Below are positions 1-8,303 of a stretch of 64,000 nt of DNA, one piece after another. How positions within the stretch are numbered: position 1 is the first letter of the stretch; every line of letters begins with the position of its first letter. The notes beneath the pieces were generated by a model. The model did no database searches. It was not told the origin of the DNA and was given only the letters and a program-made list of their open reading frames with translations. This DNA comes from Streptomyces sp. NRRL S-244 (GTDB lineage: Bacteria > Actinomycetota > Actinomycetes > Streptomycetales > Streptomycetaceae), in assembly GCF_000717915.1 (NCBI RefSeq), contig NZ_JOCX01000009.1, positions 62,001 to 126,000 on the forward strand. Direction: 5' to 3'. Position numbers and translations under genes: made by a program.

Positions 1-291
1 GTGGACTCCTTCGTGGAGAAGGTCGACACGCAGGTCCGGCGCCGGCTGGCCGAGGAGCGCCTCGCCGCCGCCCGGGGCGGCGGCCGGGCCACCGGGCCGT
101 CCCCGATCGAGGGCGGCTTCGGCGAACGCTTCGGCTTCGCCATCATCACGCTCGTCCTGGCGATCCCGCTGTCGGCCATCGGCGCCACGCAGGCGGGGTT
201 CAGCGGGCTGCTGGTCGCCTGGGCGGGCGTGCTCGGCGTGAACTTCGTCCACGCGACGAAGCACCTGCGTCCCCGCGACCGGGCCGAGTAG
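1..291 (+). CDS. Small membrane protein, possibly 5'-truncated
   Basis: The reading frame is open from the first base of the window, so the GTG at position 1 may be internal to a longer gene. The visible 96 residues start with a charged, Arg/Glu-rich stretch with a glycine-rich linker (about residues 1-40). Two hydrophobic segments follow (about 45-65 and 67-85), then a short basic tail. This suggests a small integral membrane protein with a cytoplasmic N-terminus. I do not recognise the family. Third-position GC is high, as in its neighbours, so the frame is probably genuine. Confidence 0.6.
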   Translation: MDSFVEKVDTQVRRRLAEERLAAARGGGRATGPSPIEGGFGERFGFAIITLVLAIPLSAIGATQAGFSGLLVAWAGVLGVNFVHATKHLRPRDRAE

Positions 292-629
292 CGCCTCAAG
301 GCGCCTGGCGCCGCAAGAAGTGTGCGCGGGGACCGCCGCACCCTCGCGAAGTGCGAGGGGCGGGACGACGGCGGTCCCCGCGAAGGACACGGGCCGGGTC
401 AGGGCCGTCCGCGTCCGTGGCGTTCGCGCGGTCCGGGAGCCGCTCCGGAAGTACGCCAACGCCGTTCGGTGGTGCCGGCCGGGACGTTTCCGTTCCCTGC
501 CGACAACCACCACTGTGCCGGAGGCGTGTTAAGCCGGTGCTGCCGTCACATGACGGGCCCGTACCTTTTGTGCGACAGGCACTTCGGCCATTCCTTCCGG
601 TACTTCGGCCACTTCGGCTGCCTCGGCGG
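292..629. other. Intergenic region, nothing assigned
   Basis: This 338-base stretch lies between the first gene and the convergent cystathionine beta-synthase gene. A weak hairpin (GCGCC, 4-base loop, GGCGC at 291-304) follows the first stop codon. I see no convincing reading frame, RNA gene or strong terminator. Confidence 0.4.
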
Positions 630-2015
630 CTACTTCGCGCCCTTCGCGAGGAACGCCAGCAGGTCCTGACGGCTCACCACACCGGTCGGCTTGCCCTCGA
701 CCAGCACGATCGCCGCGTCCGCCTCGCCCAGTACGGCCATCAGCTCCGACACCGGCTCGCCCGAACCGACCTGCGGCAGCGGCCGGCTCATGTGCTTCTC
801 CAGCGGGTCCGACAGCGAGGCCTGCTTCGCGAACAGCGCCGCCAGCAGCTCCTTCTCCACGACCGAGCCGATGACCTCGGCGGCCATCACGTCCGGGTGG
901 CCGGCGCCGGGCTTGACGATCGGCATCTGGGAGACGCCGTACTCGCGCAGCACCTCGATGGCCTCGCCCACGGTCTCCTCGGGGTGCATGTGGACCAGGG
1001 ACGGCATGGCGCCCTCCTTGTCCGCGAGCACGTCGCCGATGCGCGCCGCCGGGCCGGCCTCCTCCAGGAAGCCGTGACCGGCCATCCACTCGTCGCTGAA
1101 GATCTTGCTGAGGTAGCCGCGGCCGCTGTCCGGCAGCAGGACGACGACCACGTCGTCCGGGCCGAGCCCCTCGGCGGCCTTCAGCGCCGCGACGACCGCC
1201 ATGCCGCAGGAGCCGCCGACGAGCAGGCCCTCCTCCTTGGCGAGGCGGCGGGTCATCTGGAAGGAGTCCTTGTCGGACACCGCGATGATCTCGTCCGTCA
1301 CGTTCGGGTCGTACGCGGTCGGCCAGAAGTCCTCGCCGACGCCCTCGACCAGGTACGGACGGCCCGAGCCGCCGGAGTAGACCGAGCCCTCGGGGTCGGC
1401 GCCGATGACCTTGACCTTCCCGCCGCTGACCTCCTTGAGGTAGTTGCCGGTACCGGAAATCGTGCCGCCCGTGCCGACACCGGCGACGAAGTGGGTGATC
1501 TTCCCGTCCGTCTGGTCCCACAGCTCGGGACCGGTGGTCTCGTAGTGCGAACGGGGGTTGTTCGGGTTGCTGTACTGGTCGGGCTTCCAGGCGCCGGGCT
1601 CGCGCGCGAGGCGGTCGGACACGTTGTAGTACGAGTCCGGGTGCTCGGGGTCGACGGCGGTCGGGCAGACCACGACCTCCGCGCCGTACGCGCGCATCAC
1701 GTTGATCTTGTCCATGGACACCTTGTCAGGGCAGACGAAGATGCACTTGTAGCCCTTCTGCTGGGCCACGATGGCGAGTCCTACACCGGTGTTGCCGCTG
1801 GTGGGCTCCACGATGGTGCCGCCGGGCTTGAGGGCACCGCTCTGCTCGGCGGCCTCGATCATCCGGACGGCGATCCGGTCCTTCACGGATCCACCGGGAT
1901 TGAAGTACTCGACCTTGGCAAGGACGGTGGCCTGCAGGCCTTCGGTCACACGGTTGAGCTTCACCAGCGGGGTGTTGCCGACGAGGCTGATCATCGAGTC
2001 GTGGAATTGCACCAT
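630..2015 (-). CDS. cbs: Cystathionine beta-synthase
   Basis: PLP-dependent enzyme of the reverse transsulfuration route: it condenses homocysteine with serine to cystathionine in the cytoplasm. The 461-residue protein has the fold-type II PLP domain first. It carries VGNTPLVKL near residue 12, the PLP lysine in GGSVKDR (Lys45), SGNTG around 75 and the phosphate-binding GVGTGGTISGTG near 180. Two CBS domains follow from about residue 340 to the end, the usual sign of a synthase with a regulatory module rather than a plain cysteine synthase. An O-acetylserine-dependent activity cannot be excluded from sequence. ATG start at 2015. The gene is transcribed away from the SGNH hydrolase, about 120 bases away. 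Confidence 0.93.
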   Translation of the reverse strand: MVQFHDSMISLVGNTPLVKLNRVTEGLQATVLAKVEYFNPGGSVKDRIAVRMIEAAEQSGALKPGGTIVEPTSGNTGVGLAIVAQQKGYKCIFVCPDKVSMDKINVMRAYGAEVVVCPTAVDPEHPDSYYNVSDRLAREPGAWKPDQYSNPNNPRSHYETTGPELWDQTDGKITHFVAGVGTGGTISGTGNYLKEVSGGKVKVIGADPEGSVYSGGSGRPYLVEGVGEDFWPTAYDPNVTDEIIAVSDKDSFQMTRRLAKEEGLLVGGSCGMAVVAALKAAEGLGPDDVVVVLLPDSGRGYLSKIFSDEWMAGHGFLEEAGPAARIGDVLADKEGAMPSLVHMHPEETVGEAIEVLREYGVSQMPIVKPGAGHPDVMAAEVIGSVVEKELLAALFAKQASLSDPLEKHMSRPLPQVGSGEPVSELMAVLGEADAAIVLVEGKPTGVVSRQDLLAFLAKGAK

Positions 2016-2146
2016 GTTCTCCAGGGAGGGGACTCCACGGGTTCTCCGGGAGGTCCCGCCAGACTAAGCGGAAAGGGATTGGCCGACCGGCACTACGGGG
2101 CAGGAAGGTCATCGGGACCGGACGGGAAAGGGAGGTGGCTCGAGGG

Positions 2147-3211
2147 GTGTCCAGAGCGAGGACGGCCCGCCGGATCGCGGCGGGCGCGGCGTACGGCGGA
2201 GGCGGGCTCGGGCTGGTCGGAGCCGCCGCCGTGGGGCTGGTGCTGGCGGAGGTCCAGTTCGCGAAGCGGACGGTGGGCACCGGGCTCGGCGATCCGCCGC
2301 GGGCGGACGGGCTGTACGGGAGCGAGTTCGCGGCGCCGGCCGCCGCCGGTCCGCAGCCGGGCCAGGCGCCGCTGCGGCTCGGCATGCTGGGCGACTCCAC
2401 GGCCGCCGGGCTCGGCGTGCGCCGGGCCAGACAGACCCCGGCCGCGCTGCTGGCCTCGGGGCTGGCGGCGGTGGCCGAGCGGCCGGTGGAGCTGCGCAAC
2501 GTGGCCCTCTCCGGGGCCATGTCCGACGACCTCGACCGCCAGGCGGGGCTGCTCCTGGACGGGGAGCTGCCGCCGCCGGACGTGTGCGTGATCATGATCG
2601 GCGCGAACGACGTCACGCGGCGCATGCCGCCGACGCAGTCGGTGCGCCACCTGACCTCGGCCGTACGCCGGCTGCGGCTCGCGGGCTCCGAAGTGGTGGT
2701 CGGCACCTGCCCCGACCTGGGCACCATCGAGCCGGTGTACCAGCCGCTGCGCTGGCTGGCCCGGCGCGTCTCGCGCCAGCTGGCCGCCGCCCAGACCATA
2801 GGGGTCCTCGCCCTGGGAGCCCGTACGGTCTCCATGGGGGACCTGCTGGGCCCGGAATTCGCGGCGAACCCGCGCGAGATGTTCGGCCCGGACTCGTACC
2901 ACCCGTCGGCGGAGGGCTACGCGACGGCGGCCATGGCCGTGCTGCCCACCCTGTGCGCGACCCTGTCCCTGTGGCCGGAGTCGGACCGGCTGGAGGTGGC
3001 GCGGAACGAGGACATGCTGCCGGTGGCGAAGGCCGCGTCGGCCGCCGCCGGGCAGGCGGGCACCGAGGTCACCCAGGCCCGCGGCCCGTGGGCCCTGCTG
3101 AAGCACCGCCGCCGCAGGCGGGTCCCGGCGGAGGACCTCGCGGCCCCCTCGACCCCCCGGCCGGCGGACACGGCCCTGCCGCCCCGGGCCGACTCCCCGT
3201 CCCCCAGCTGA
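2147..3211 (+). CDS. SGNH/GDSL-family hydrolase, membrane-anchored
   Basis: Predicted ester hydrolase or acyltransferase of the SGNH fold. A single N-terminal hydrophobic segment (about residues 8-30) should anchor it with the catalytic domain outside. Block I is MLGDSTAAGLG (Ser nucleophile near residue 81), the glycine block lies in LSGAMSDDL, the asparagine block is MIGANDVT, and the catalytic Asp/His pair is DSYHPSAEGY. The last 60 residues are low-complexity and basic, then Pro-rich. I chose GTG 2147 because GGGAGG at 2130-2135 sits 11 bases upstream. An in-frame GTG at 2135 abuts that site and is less likely. The substrate is unknown. Confidence 0.85.
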   Translation: MSRARTARRIAAGAAYGGGGLGLVGAAAVGLVLAEVQFAKRTVGTGLGDPPRADGLYGSEFAAPAAAGPQPGQAPLRLGMLGDSTAAGLGVRRARQTPAALLASGLAAVAERPVELRNVALSGAMSDDLDRQAGLLLDGELPPPDVCVIMIGANDVTRRMPPTQSVRHLTSAVRRLRLAGSEVVVGTCPDLGTIEPVYQPLRWLARRVSRQLAAAQTIGVLALGARTVSMGDLLGPEFAANPREMFGPDSYHPSAEGYATAAMAVLPTLCATLSLWPESDRLEVARNEDMLPVAKAASAAAGQAGTEVTQARGPWALLKHRRRRRVPAEDLAAPSTPRPADTALPPRADSPSPS

Positions 3212-3273
3212 CACCGGACCCCCGCCGGCGCTTGAGGCGCGGGTCCGGGCAGAGCCCGGCGGCCGGGGTCCCA

Positions 3274-3306
3274 GGGCCCGGGGCCCGGGGCCCGGGGCCC
3301 GGGGCC
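3274..3306. repeat. Short tandem repeat, GGGCCCG x4 plus a partial copy
   Basis: Four perfect copies of the 7-base unit GGGCCCG plus GGGCC lie between the SGNH hydrolase and the thiolase. Each unit is self-complementary over GGGCCC, so the array can form several alternative hairpins and may help terminate the upstream transcript. It is also a likely site of slippage between strains. Confidence 0.8.
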
Positions 3307-3479
3307 TGCCGCGGGGCGGCGGGGCCGGGCCAGGGGCCCGGAACAGATGCACGGCCCCACGCGTTCCACCCGCGGAGCGACCGGCATCACATGCCCAAGT
3401 CGGTGACCTCGACCGTACGGGCCGGTAACTTCGCTTGCGGTCCAGCAACGAGCCGCAACTCACCCCCCTTGGAGCCCCG

Positions 3480-4700
3480 ATGCCCGAAGCAGTCATCGTT
3501 TCCACCGCCCGCTCCCCCATCGGGCGCGCCTTCAAGGGGTCCCTCAAGGACGTGCGCCCGGACGACCTGACCGCCACGATCATCCAGGCCGCCCTCGCCA
3601 AGGTTCCCGAGCTGGACCCGCGCCAGATCGACGACCTGATGCTGGGCTGCGGCCTCCCGGGCGGCGAGCAGGGCAACAACCTCGGCCGGATCGTCGCCGT
3701 GCAGATGGGCATGGACTTCCTGCCCGGCACCACGATCACCCGCTACTGCTCCTCCTCCCTCCAGACCTCCCGCATGGCGCTGCACGCCATCAAGGCGGGC
3801 GAGGGCGACGTCTTCATCTCGGCCGGCGTCGAGATGGTCTCGCGGTTCGCCAAGGGCAACTCCGACTCCTGGCCCGACACCCACAACCCGCTCTTCGCCG
3901 ACGCGGAGGCCCGTACGGCCGCCGTCGCGCAGAGCGAGGGCTCCTCCTGGCACGACCCGCGCGAGGACGGCCTCGTCCCCGACGCCTACATCGCGATGGG
4001 GCAGACCGCCGAGAACCTGGCCCGGATCAAGGGCGTGACCCGTCAGGACATGGACGAGTTCGGCGTCCGCTCGCAGAACCTCGCCGAGGCCGCCATCAAG
4101 AACGGCTTCTGGGAGCGGGAGATCACCCCGGTCACCACCCCGGACGGCACGGTCGTCTCCACGGACGACGGCCCGCGCGCCGGCGTCACCCTGGAGGGCG
4201 TCCAGGGCCTCAAGCCCGTCTTCCGCCCCGACGGCCTGGTCACGGCCGCCAACTGCTGCCCGCTCAACGACGGCGCCGCCGCGCTGGTCATCATGAGCGA
4301 CACCAAGGCGCGGGAGCTGGGCCTGACCCCGCTGGCCCGGATCGTCTCCACCGGTGTCACCGGCCTCTCCCCCGAGATCATGGGCCTCGGCCCGGTCGAG
4401 GCGTCGAAGCAGGCCCTGAAGCGCGCGGGCCTGACCGTCGGCGACATCGACCTGTTCGAGATCAACGAGGCCTTCGCGGCCCAGGTCATCCCGTCGTACC
4501 GGGACCTGGAGATCCCGCTGGAGAAGCTGAACGTCAACGGTGGCGGCATCGCCGTCGGTCACCCGTTCGGGATGACCGGCGCCCGCATCACCGGCACGCT
4601 GATCAACAGCCTCCAGTTCCACGACAAGCAGTTCGGCCTCGAGACCATGTGCGTGGGCGGCGGCCAGGGCATGGCCATGGTCATCGAGCGGCTGAGCTAG
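3480..4700 (+). CDS. Thiolase (acetyl-CoA C-acetyltransferase family)
   Basis: Thiolase of the FadA/AtoB type, 406 residues, acting in beta-oxidation or acetoacetyl-CoA metabolism. The nucleophilic cysteine lies in TRYCSSSLQT (Cys90). The substrate loop INEAFAAQ, the histidine motif GGGIAVGHPFGMTGAR and the C-terminal acid/base cysteine in CVGGGQGMAMV are all intact, so the enzyme should be active. Start ATG 3480 gives the usual thiolase N-terminus PEAVIVSTARSPIG; the in-frame codon at 3435 lies too far upstream. It stands alone, followed by a strong terminator. Whether it degrades long-chain substrates or makes acetoacetyl-CoA cannot be told from sequence. Confidence 0.93.
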   Translation: MPEAVIVSTARSPIGRAFKGSLKDVRPDDLTATIIQAALAKVPELDPRQIDDLMLGCGLPGGEQGNNLGRIVAVQMGMDFLPGTTITRYCSSSLQTSRMALHAIKAGEGDVFISAGVEMVSRFAKGNSDSWPDTHNPLFADAEARTAAVAQSEGSSWHDPREDGLVPDAYIAMGQTAENLARIKGVTRQDMDEFGVRSQNLAEAAIKNGFWEREITPVTTPDGTVVSTDDGPRAGVTLEGVQGLKPVFRPDGLVTAANCCPLNDGAAALVIMSDTKARELGLTPLARIVSTGVTGLSPEIMGLGPVEASKQALKRAGLTVGDIDLFEINEAFAAQVIPSYRDLEIPLEKLNVNGGGIAVGHPFGMTGARITGTLINSLQFHDKQFGLETMCVGGGQGMAMVIERLS

Positions 4701-4713
4701 GGATCCCGTCCAG

Positions 4714-4748
4714 ACGCCGCAAGGGATCCGCTTGATCCCTTGCGGCGT
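4714..4748 (+). terminator. Hairpin terminator after the thiolase gene
   Basis: A perfect 15-base-pair stem (ACGCCGCAAGGGATC paired with its complement) closes a 5-base loop, starting 14 bases after the thiolase stop codon. There is no long T-tract, as is common in Streptomyces. Confidence 0.85.
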
Positions 4749-4795
4749 ACTGACGCCGAATCTAATCCCGTCGCGGCCGACCTGTGACCGAATCT

Positions 4796-4824
4796 CCCCC
4801 AGGATGTGACCTTTGTCCTGGGGG
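4796..4824. other. Inverted repeat, second hairpin or operator
   Basis: Nine-base perfect arms CCCCCAGGA and TCCTGGGGG flank an 11-base spacer, with TTT following on the + strand. It lies 150 bases before the next gene. It could be a second terminator or a protein-binding dyad for that gene's promoter. Confidence 0.45.
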
Positions 4825-4975
4825 TTTGGCATTTCCGCAGGTCAGGGCACATTTGCAGGGCCCGTATGTGACCAAAGCCCTGTCCAATTCGTGACGTAAT
4901 GCACTGCACGCCATTCCCAGGTCAGGACACTCTGATGTAGGAAGTCGGGGGATCGAATCAATCAGGAGTTAGTCA

Positions 4976-5794
4976 GTGAGCGCCATGTCTCTTGCCCTGC
5001 TGCTGACCACGGCCGCCGCCGCGACCGTGGGCGCTGCTGCGCTGCACGCCGTACACGGCCTGCGCAAGCAGGTGACGGCCCTCCGCGGTGAGCTGGCGAC
5101 GCCCGCCCACACCCGCGGTACGACCGTCCCGCACGCCCGCAGTGCCGTGCATTCCCCCGCCGCCGAGATACGAGCCGCCGTGGCCGAGGCCCTGGCCGAG
5201 GAGCGCGAGCGCGAGCTCGCCGAGGCGCGGGCCTTCTGGGCCGCGCAGGAGGCCCGTGACGCCGCCGACGCGCCTTCTCTGCTCGGCGGCCTGCCCGGCC
5301 TCGGCGAGGACGGCCCGGCCGTCTTCCTGCCCCGTCAGGCCGACCTGGTGGGTCTGGAGCCGGTGCTCGGCGACGAAGCCGCCGACGACTACCCCGAGGA
5401 TTCGGCCGAGCTGGCCGCCGCGCGCCGGCGCCACCCCTCGCACCCCGACTTCGTACCGGTCCAGGCCCAGGCCCCCGGCGCCGACCACGAGCGCACCGTC
5501 TCGCGCCTGGAGGAGCTCGCGGAGGCCCGTACGGCCCTCGCGGACGTCCGCCCGGGCCCGCTGGGCACGCTCGACGTGTACGTCTTCACCGACGGCACCA
5601 CGCTGTGCATGACCCCGGGCCACCGGGAGACGGCGGAGCGCCTCGCCGAGGCACTGCGCTCGGGCACCGCGCCGGTCCTGCTGGGCGGCTCCGGCATCTC
5701 GGGCGCCTACGCGCTGACCTTCTCCTGCGGCGACGCCCAGGACCCGGACAACAACGTCTACATCCTCGCGGACCGCGTCATCGCGTCTCTCTGA
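4976..5794 (+). CDS. Conserved single-pass membrane protein, unknown function
   Basis: 272 residues with a GTG start, AGGAG seven bases upstream. An N-terminal hydrophobic segment (about 4-24) probably anchors the protein. An Ala/Glu/Arg-rich, probably coiled-coil stretch follows (about 60-95), then an acidic region. The C-terminus (about 190-272) looks folded and contains TLDVYVFTDGTTLCMTPGH and a Gly-rich segment. I recognise no catalytic motif. The C-terminal part may bind a ligand or partner, but this is a guess. It is transcribed alone toward a convergent small gene. Confidence 0.75.
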   Translation: MSAMSLALLLTTAAAATVGAAALHAVHGLRKQVTALRGELATPAHTRGTTVPHARSAVHSPAAEIRAAVAEALAEERERELAEARAFWAAQEARDAADAPSLLGGLPGLGEDGPAVFLPRQADLVGLEPVLGDEAADDYPEDSAELAAARRRHPSHPDFVPVQAQAPGADHERTVSRLEELAEARTALADVRPGPLGTLDVYVFTDGTTLCMTPGHRETAERLAEALRSGTAPVLLGGSGISGAYALTFSCGDAQDPDNNVYILADRVIASL

Positions 5795-5812
5795 TCAACG
5801 CGCCGCCCTGAT

Positions 5813-6187
5813 TCACCGCGTCGCTCCGGCTTCCGCCTGCTCCACCAGCCGTACGGCCTCGTCCAGCATCCCGGACGGGGCCTTCGCGGTTTCCGGGAGC
5901 CCCGACGGCCCCTCGGCAGCGGCGGCGCGCAGCGCCTCCGCGAGGTCCAGCCCGGCCACCGCCACCTGGTCCCCGACCACGAACACCCCCGCGTCGGGAA
6001 TCTCCCGCGCCGGAGCCGCCCCCGCACCCTGCCGCGGCGCCTCCAGCGCCTGGGCCCGTACGGAGAGCTCCCGGGCCAGCTCCAGCGCCACGGCGGCGGC
6101 CCCCTGCTGGAGACGGCTCTGCGGCATGGCCCGCAGCCGGTCGGCGAAACGTTCCACGGCGGCGGTCAGGGGCGAAGTATCAAGCAC
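5813..6187 (-). CDS. Conserved hypothetical protein, 124 residues
   Basis: Small soluble protein with a helical, Ala/Leu/Arg-rich N-terminus (VERFADRLRAMPQSRLQQG) and a middle segment with VFVVGDQVAVAGLDL. I read the start as GTG 6187, with AAGG about eight bases upstream. A longer version to 6514 would overlap the divergent DUF4287 gene and has atypical composition, so I reject it. No enzyme motif is visible. Its 3' end lies 18 bases from the convergent membrane-protein gene. Confidence 0.6.
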   Translation of the reverse strand: MLDTSPLTAAVERFADRLRAMPQSRLQQGAAAVALELARELSVRAQALEAPRQGAGAAPAREIPDAGVFVVGDQVAVAGLDLAEALRAAAAEGPSGLPETAKAPSGMLDEAVRLVEQAEAGATR

Positions 6188-6293
6188 CCGGCCGACCTTA
6201 CGCGCCGCTGCGGCGCCATTGCCAACGGGCGAACTCTCCGGCACGGTGGCGTGAAGAGAACAGCACAGCACGGCGATACCTCCGGAGGCGCCC

Positions 6294-6524
6294 ATGTCCG
6301 TAGAGTTCTCCGAGCAGACCCACCGCAACATGATCGACAGAATCCCCCAGACCACCGGTCGTGAAGTGTCCGACTGGCTCCGCACCGTGGACGACGGCCC
6401 CTCCCTCGTCCGGTTCGAGGAGAAGGTCAGCTGGCTGCGCGGCGCGCACGAACTCTCGTACGGCCAGGCCAAGGCGATCATCCACGAGTACGACCTGCGC
6501 AGGGCGGCCCGCAAATTCGGCTGA
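6294..6524 (+). CDS. DUF4287-type small protein
   Basis: 76-residue soluble protein resembling DUF4287: a helical N-terminus (HRNMIDRIPQTTGREVSDW), a central WLR segment and the C-terminal motif ELSYGQAKAIIHEYDLRRA. ATG start with GGAGG about seven bases upstream. The function of the family is not known to me. It is divergent from the 124-residue hypothetical gene, about 105 bases away, and convergent with the BI-1 gene, a strong bidirectional terminator lying between the last two. Confidence 0.75.
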   Translation: MSVEFSEQTHRNMIDRIPQTTGREVSDWLRTVDDGPSLVRFEEKVSWLRGAHELSYGQAKAIIHEYDLRRAARKFG

Positions 6525-6606
6525 TCCCTCCCCCGATCCGATCCGACCCCTCGATCCCTCGATCCCCCGACCTTTCGTCCCCGACCCCGTACCCCCTCCG
6601 AGACGC

Positions 6607-6645
6607 GGGAAGGCCCCGCGAGCGGTGAGCTCGCGGGGCCTTCCC
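6607..6645. terminator. Bidirectional hairpin terminator
   Basis: A perfect 17-base-pair GC-rich stem (arm begins GGGAAGGCCCCGCG) with a 5-base loop lies between the convergent DUF4287 and BI-1 genes, and can serve both. Confidence 0.88.
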
Positions 6646-6679
6646 CTTGCCATGTGCGCCGGTACGACGGCCGGTACGA

Positions 6680-7528
6680 CTAGTCGTCGCCGGAGAGGAT
6701 CTGGAACAGGCGCAGCAACTCCAGGTAGATCCACACCAGGGTCAGCGTGAGGCCGAAGGCCGCCAGCCAGGCCTCGTCGCGCGGGGCGCCGTAGGTGATG
6801 CCGTCCTCGACCTGCTTGAAGTCCAGGGCGAGGAAGCACGCGCCGAGGACGACGCCGATGATGCCGAACAGGATGCCGAGGCCGCCGCTGCGGAAGCCGA
6901 GGCCGTCACCGCCCGCGAAGACCGAGAACAGCAGGTTCGCGACCATGAGCAGCATGAAGCCCATGGCGGCCGCCATCACGAAGCCGTAGAAGCGGCGGGT
7001 GACGCGGATCCAGCGCATCTTGTACGCGAACAGCACGGAGGCGAAGACGCACATCGTGCCGAGCACGGCCTGGATGACCACGCCGGCACCGAAGTAGGTG
7101 CTGGTGGCCGCGCTGAGGACGCCGAGGAAGAAGCCCTCGAAGGCCGCGTAGGCGAGGATGATCGGCGGGGAGGCCTTGCGCTTGAAGGACTGGACGAGCC
7201 CGAGGACCATCGCGACGAGCGCGGCGCCGACGGCGATGCCGTACGACTTGTTGACGTTCGCCGGGTCGACCGGCATGGCGATCCACGCGATCGTCGCCGT
7301 GAGGATGACCGTGCCGAGCGTCATGGCCGTACGGCTCACGACGTCGTCCATGGTCATCACGTCGGCGCGCGCGGGCGCCTGCGGCATGCCGGTGGTCGTG
7401 TCCGTGGCGTAAGGATTCGTCGCGTACGGGTTGGTCCCGGCCTGCTGGTGCTGCGCGTCAAAGCCCGCGTAGCCCCCGCTGTCGCGGCTGAACCCCCGTC
7501 GCGAGAAGACCGGGTTGCTGCTCCTCAT
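6680..7528 (-). CDS. Bax inhibitor-1/YccA family membrane protein
   Basis: Integral membrane protein of the BI-1 (YccA/YbhL-like) family, 282 residues. About the first 70 residues are a hydrophilic cytoplasmic tail with an NPYATNPYAT repeat. Seven hydrophobic segments then run to about residue 270. The C-terminal part contains the acidic/aromatic residues typical of the family (ALDFKQVEDG). Relatives act as pH-sensitive calcium leaks or modulate membrane proteases; the role in actinomycetes is unclear. The ATG at 7528 is preceded by GGAGGAG. The gene is monocistronic, ending at a bidirectional terminator. Confidence 0.9.
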   Translation of the reverse strand: MRSSNPVFSRRGFSRDSGGYAGFDAQHQQAGTNPYATNPYATDTTTGMPQAPARADVMTMDDVVSRTAMTLGTVILTATIAWIAMPVDPANVNKSYGIAVGAALVAMVLGLVQSFKRKASPPIILAYAAFEGFFLGVLSAATSTYFGAGVVIQAVLGTMCVFASVLFAYKMRWIRVTRRFYGFVMAAAMGFMLLMVANLLFSVFAGGDGLGFRSGGLGILFGIIGVVLGACFLALDFKQVEDGITYGAPRDEAWLAAFGLTLTLVWIYLELLRLFQILSGDD

Positions 7529-7573
7529 CTCACTCCTCCATGGCCACCGTGCGCGGCCTTGCAACAAGAGTAA

Positions 7574-7981
7574 TGCGTTAGCAAAAATCTGACTCTACTG
7601 CTCAGGGAGGATCTTTGCCCGGCATCCGTGGGCGCCGGGATGTCCCTCCAGGCCAGCCTATGGGTGGCGGCGGCGGAGACCGCGGCCGGACATGTGCCGC
7701 CTTCGCGCGCGCCCGCAATGGATCTTTTCGCAGAACTGCCGACATTCGGCCGGATTCATCGCGGAGAAACCGCCTCCGCGTATTCGCCAACCCACGGGCC
7801 GTACGACATTCGCGCAGGTCACGCGGGTCGCGCAACCGATTTCCGGCGATCTCGGCACTTGCCCCGACGGGGGGCTCCCACCTCCCCGGCTCCGGCTCAA
7901 TCCCCTTCGTTCGAGCGGGTGTTCGTTACCGGCCTGCGACGCCCATCCCACATGTGGAGATCACGAAGCGAAGGGTCAGTC
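7574..7981. other. Intergenic region upstream of the BI-1 gene
   Basis: About 400 bases between the BI-1 start and a doubtful small reading frame at 7982. It contains an AT-richer patch (AGTAATGCGTTAGCAAAAA near 7568-7587) that may hold the BI-1 promoter. I see no supported gene here. Confidence 0.4.
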
Positions 7982-8134
7982 GTGCCGATTTCCTGCGTGC
8001 GCGCACTCGCGGCGGCCATTTCCGGCACGGCCGCAGACCGCAACCTCGGCCGGTGGGTGGCGCCCACGGGCGACCTCGACGTGACGCTCGACGCCGGCGG
8101 AGACCAGAAGGCGGAACGGCTCCACTTCACCTAG
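7982..8134 (+). CDS. Possible small hypothetical protein, 50 residues
   Basis: Short frame with a GTG start, GAAGGG upstream at good spacing and about 90 percent G or C at third codon positions. That bias favours real coding in this genome. The product ends in DLDVTLDAGGDQKAERLHFT, which I do not recognise. An in-frame ATG at 7953 is an alternative start. It lies opposite and just downstream of bldA, separated by the bldA terminator. It could be chance, because long open frames are common at this GC content. Confidence 0.35.
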   Translation: MPISCVRALAAAISGTAADRNLGRWVAPTGDLDVTLDAGGDQKAERLHFT

Positions 8135-8158
8135 TCGCGAAGGGGCGGGAAAACAGGA

Positions 8159-8189
8159 CGGCGGGGGCGCCTCGTGGGCGCCCCCGCCG
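8159..8189 (-). terminator. Terminator downstream of bldA
   Basis: A perfect 13-base-pair stem (CGGCGGGGGCGCC and complement) with a 5-base loop lies 34 bases past the 3' end of the tRNA. Read on the minus strand it is followed by a T-rich tract (TCCTGTTTT), so it fits factor-independent termination of bldA. Confidence 0.85.
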
Positions 8190-8223
8190 GTCGTGTGTCG
8201 TGCGGTGTGGACAGAGCGTGTCG

Positions 8224-8303
8224 TGCCCGGAGCCGGACTTGAACCGGCACGGCCTAGGCCAGCGAGGTTTAAGCTCGCCGTGTCTGCATTCCACCATCCG
8301 GGC
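8224..8303 (-). tRNA. bldA: tRNA-Leu, anticodon UAA (bldA)
   Basis: An 80-nucleotide tRNA folds on the minus strand: 7-bp acceptor GCCCGGA/TCCGGGC with discriminator A, D-arm GTGGAATGCAGACAC, anticodon arm GCGAG-CTTAAAC-CTCGC (anticodon TAA), a class II variable arm and T-arm GCCGG-TTCAAGT-CCGGC. The 3' CCA is not encoded. UUA is the rarest codon in Streptomyces. This tRNA, known as bldA, is dispensable for growth but required for aerial hyphae and many antibiotics, because TTA codons sit in developmental and secondary-metabolism genes. Its sequence matches my memory of S. coelicolor bldA. A strong terminator lies downstream. Confidence 0.97.

Noticed and set aside
351..2591. Long + strand open frame of 746 codons
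   Set aside because: It runs antisense through the cystathionine beta-synthase gene, whose motifs are intact. The frame is a by-product of third-position GC bias and its product is Arg/Val/Leu-rich without domains.
8224..8303. tRNA gene as a phage attachment site
   Set aside because: No integrase, repeated tRNA 3' end or foreign-composition island is seen beside it or beside tRNA-Gln.
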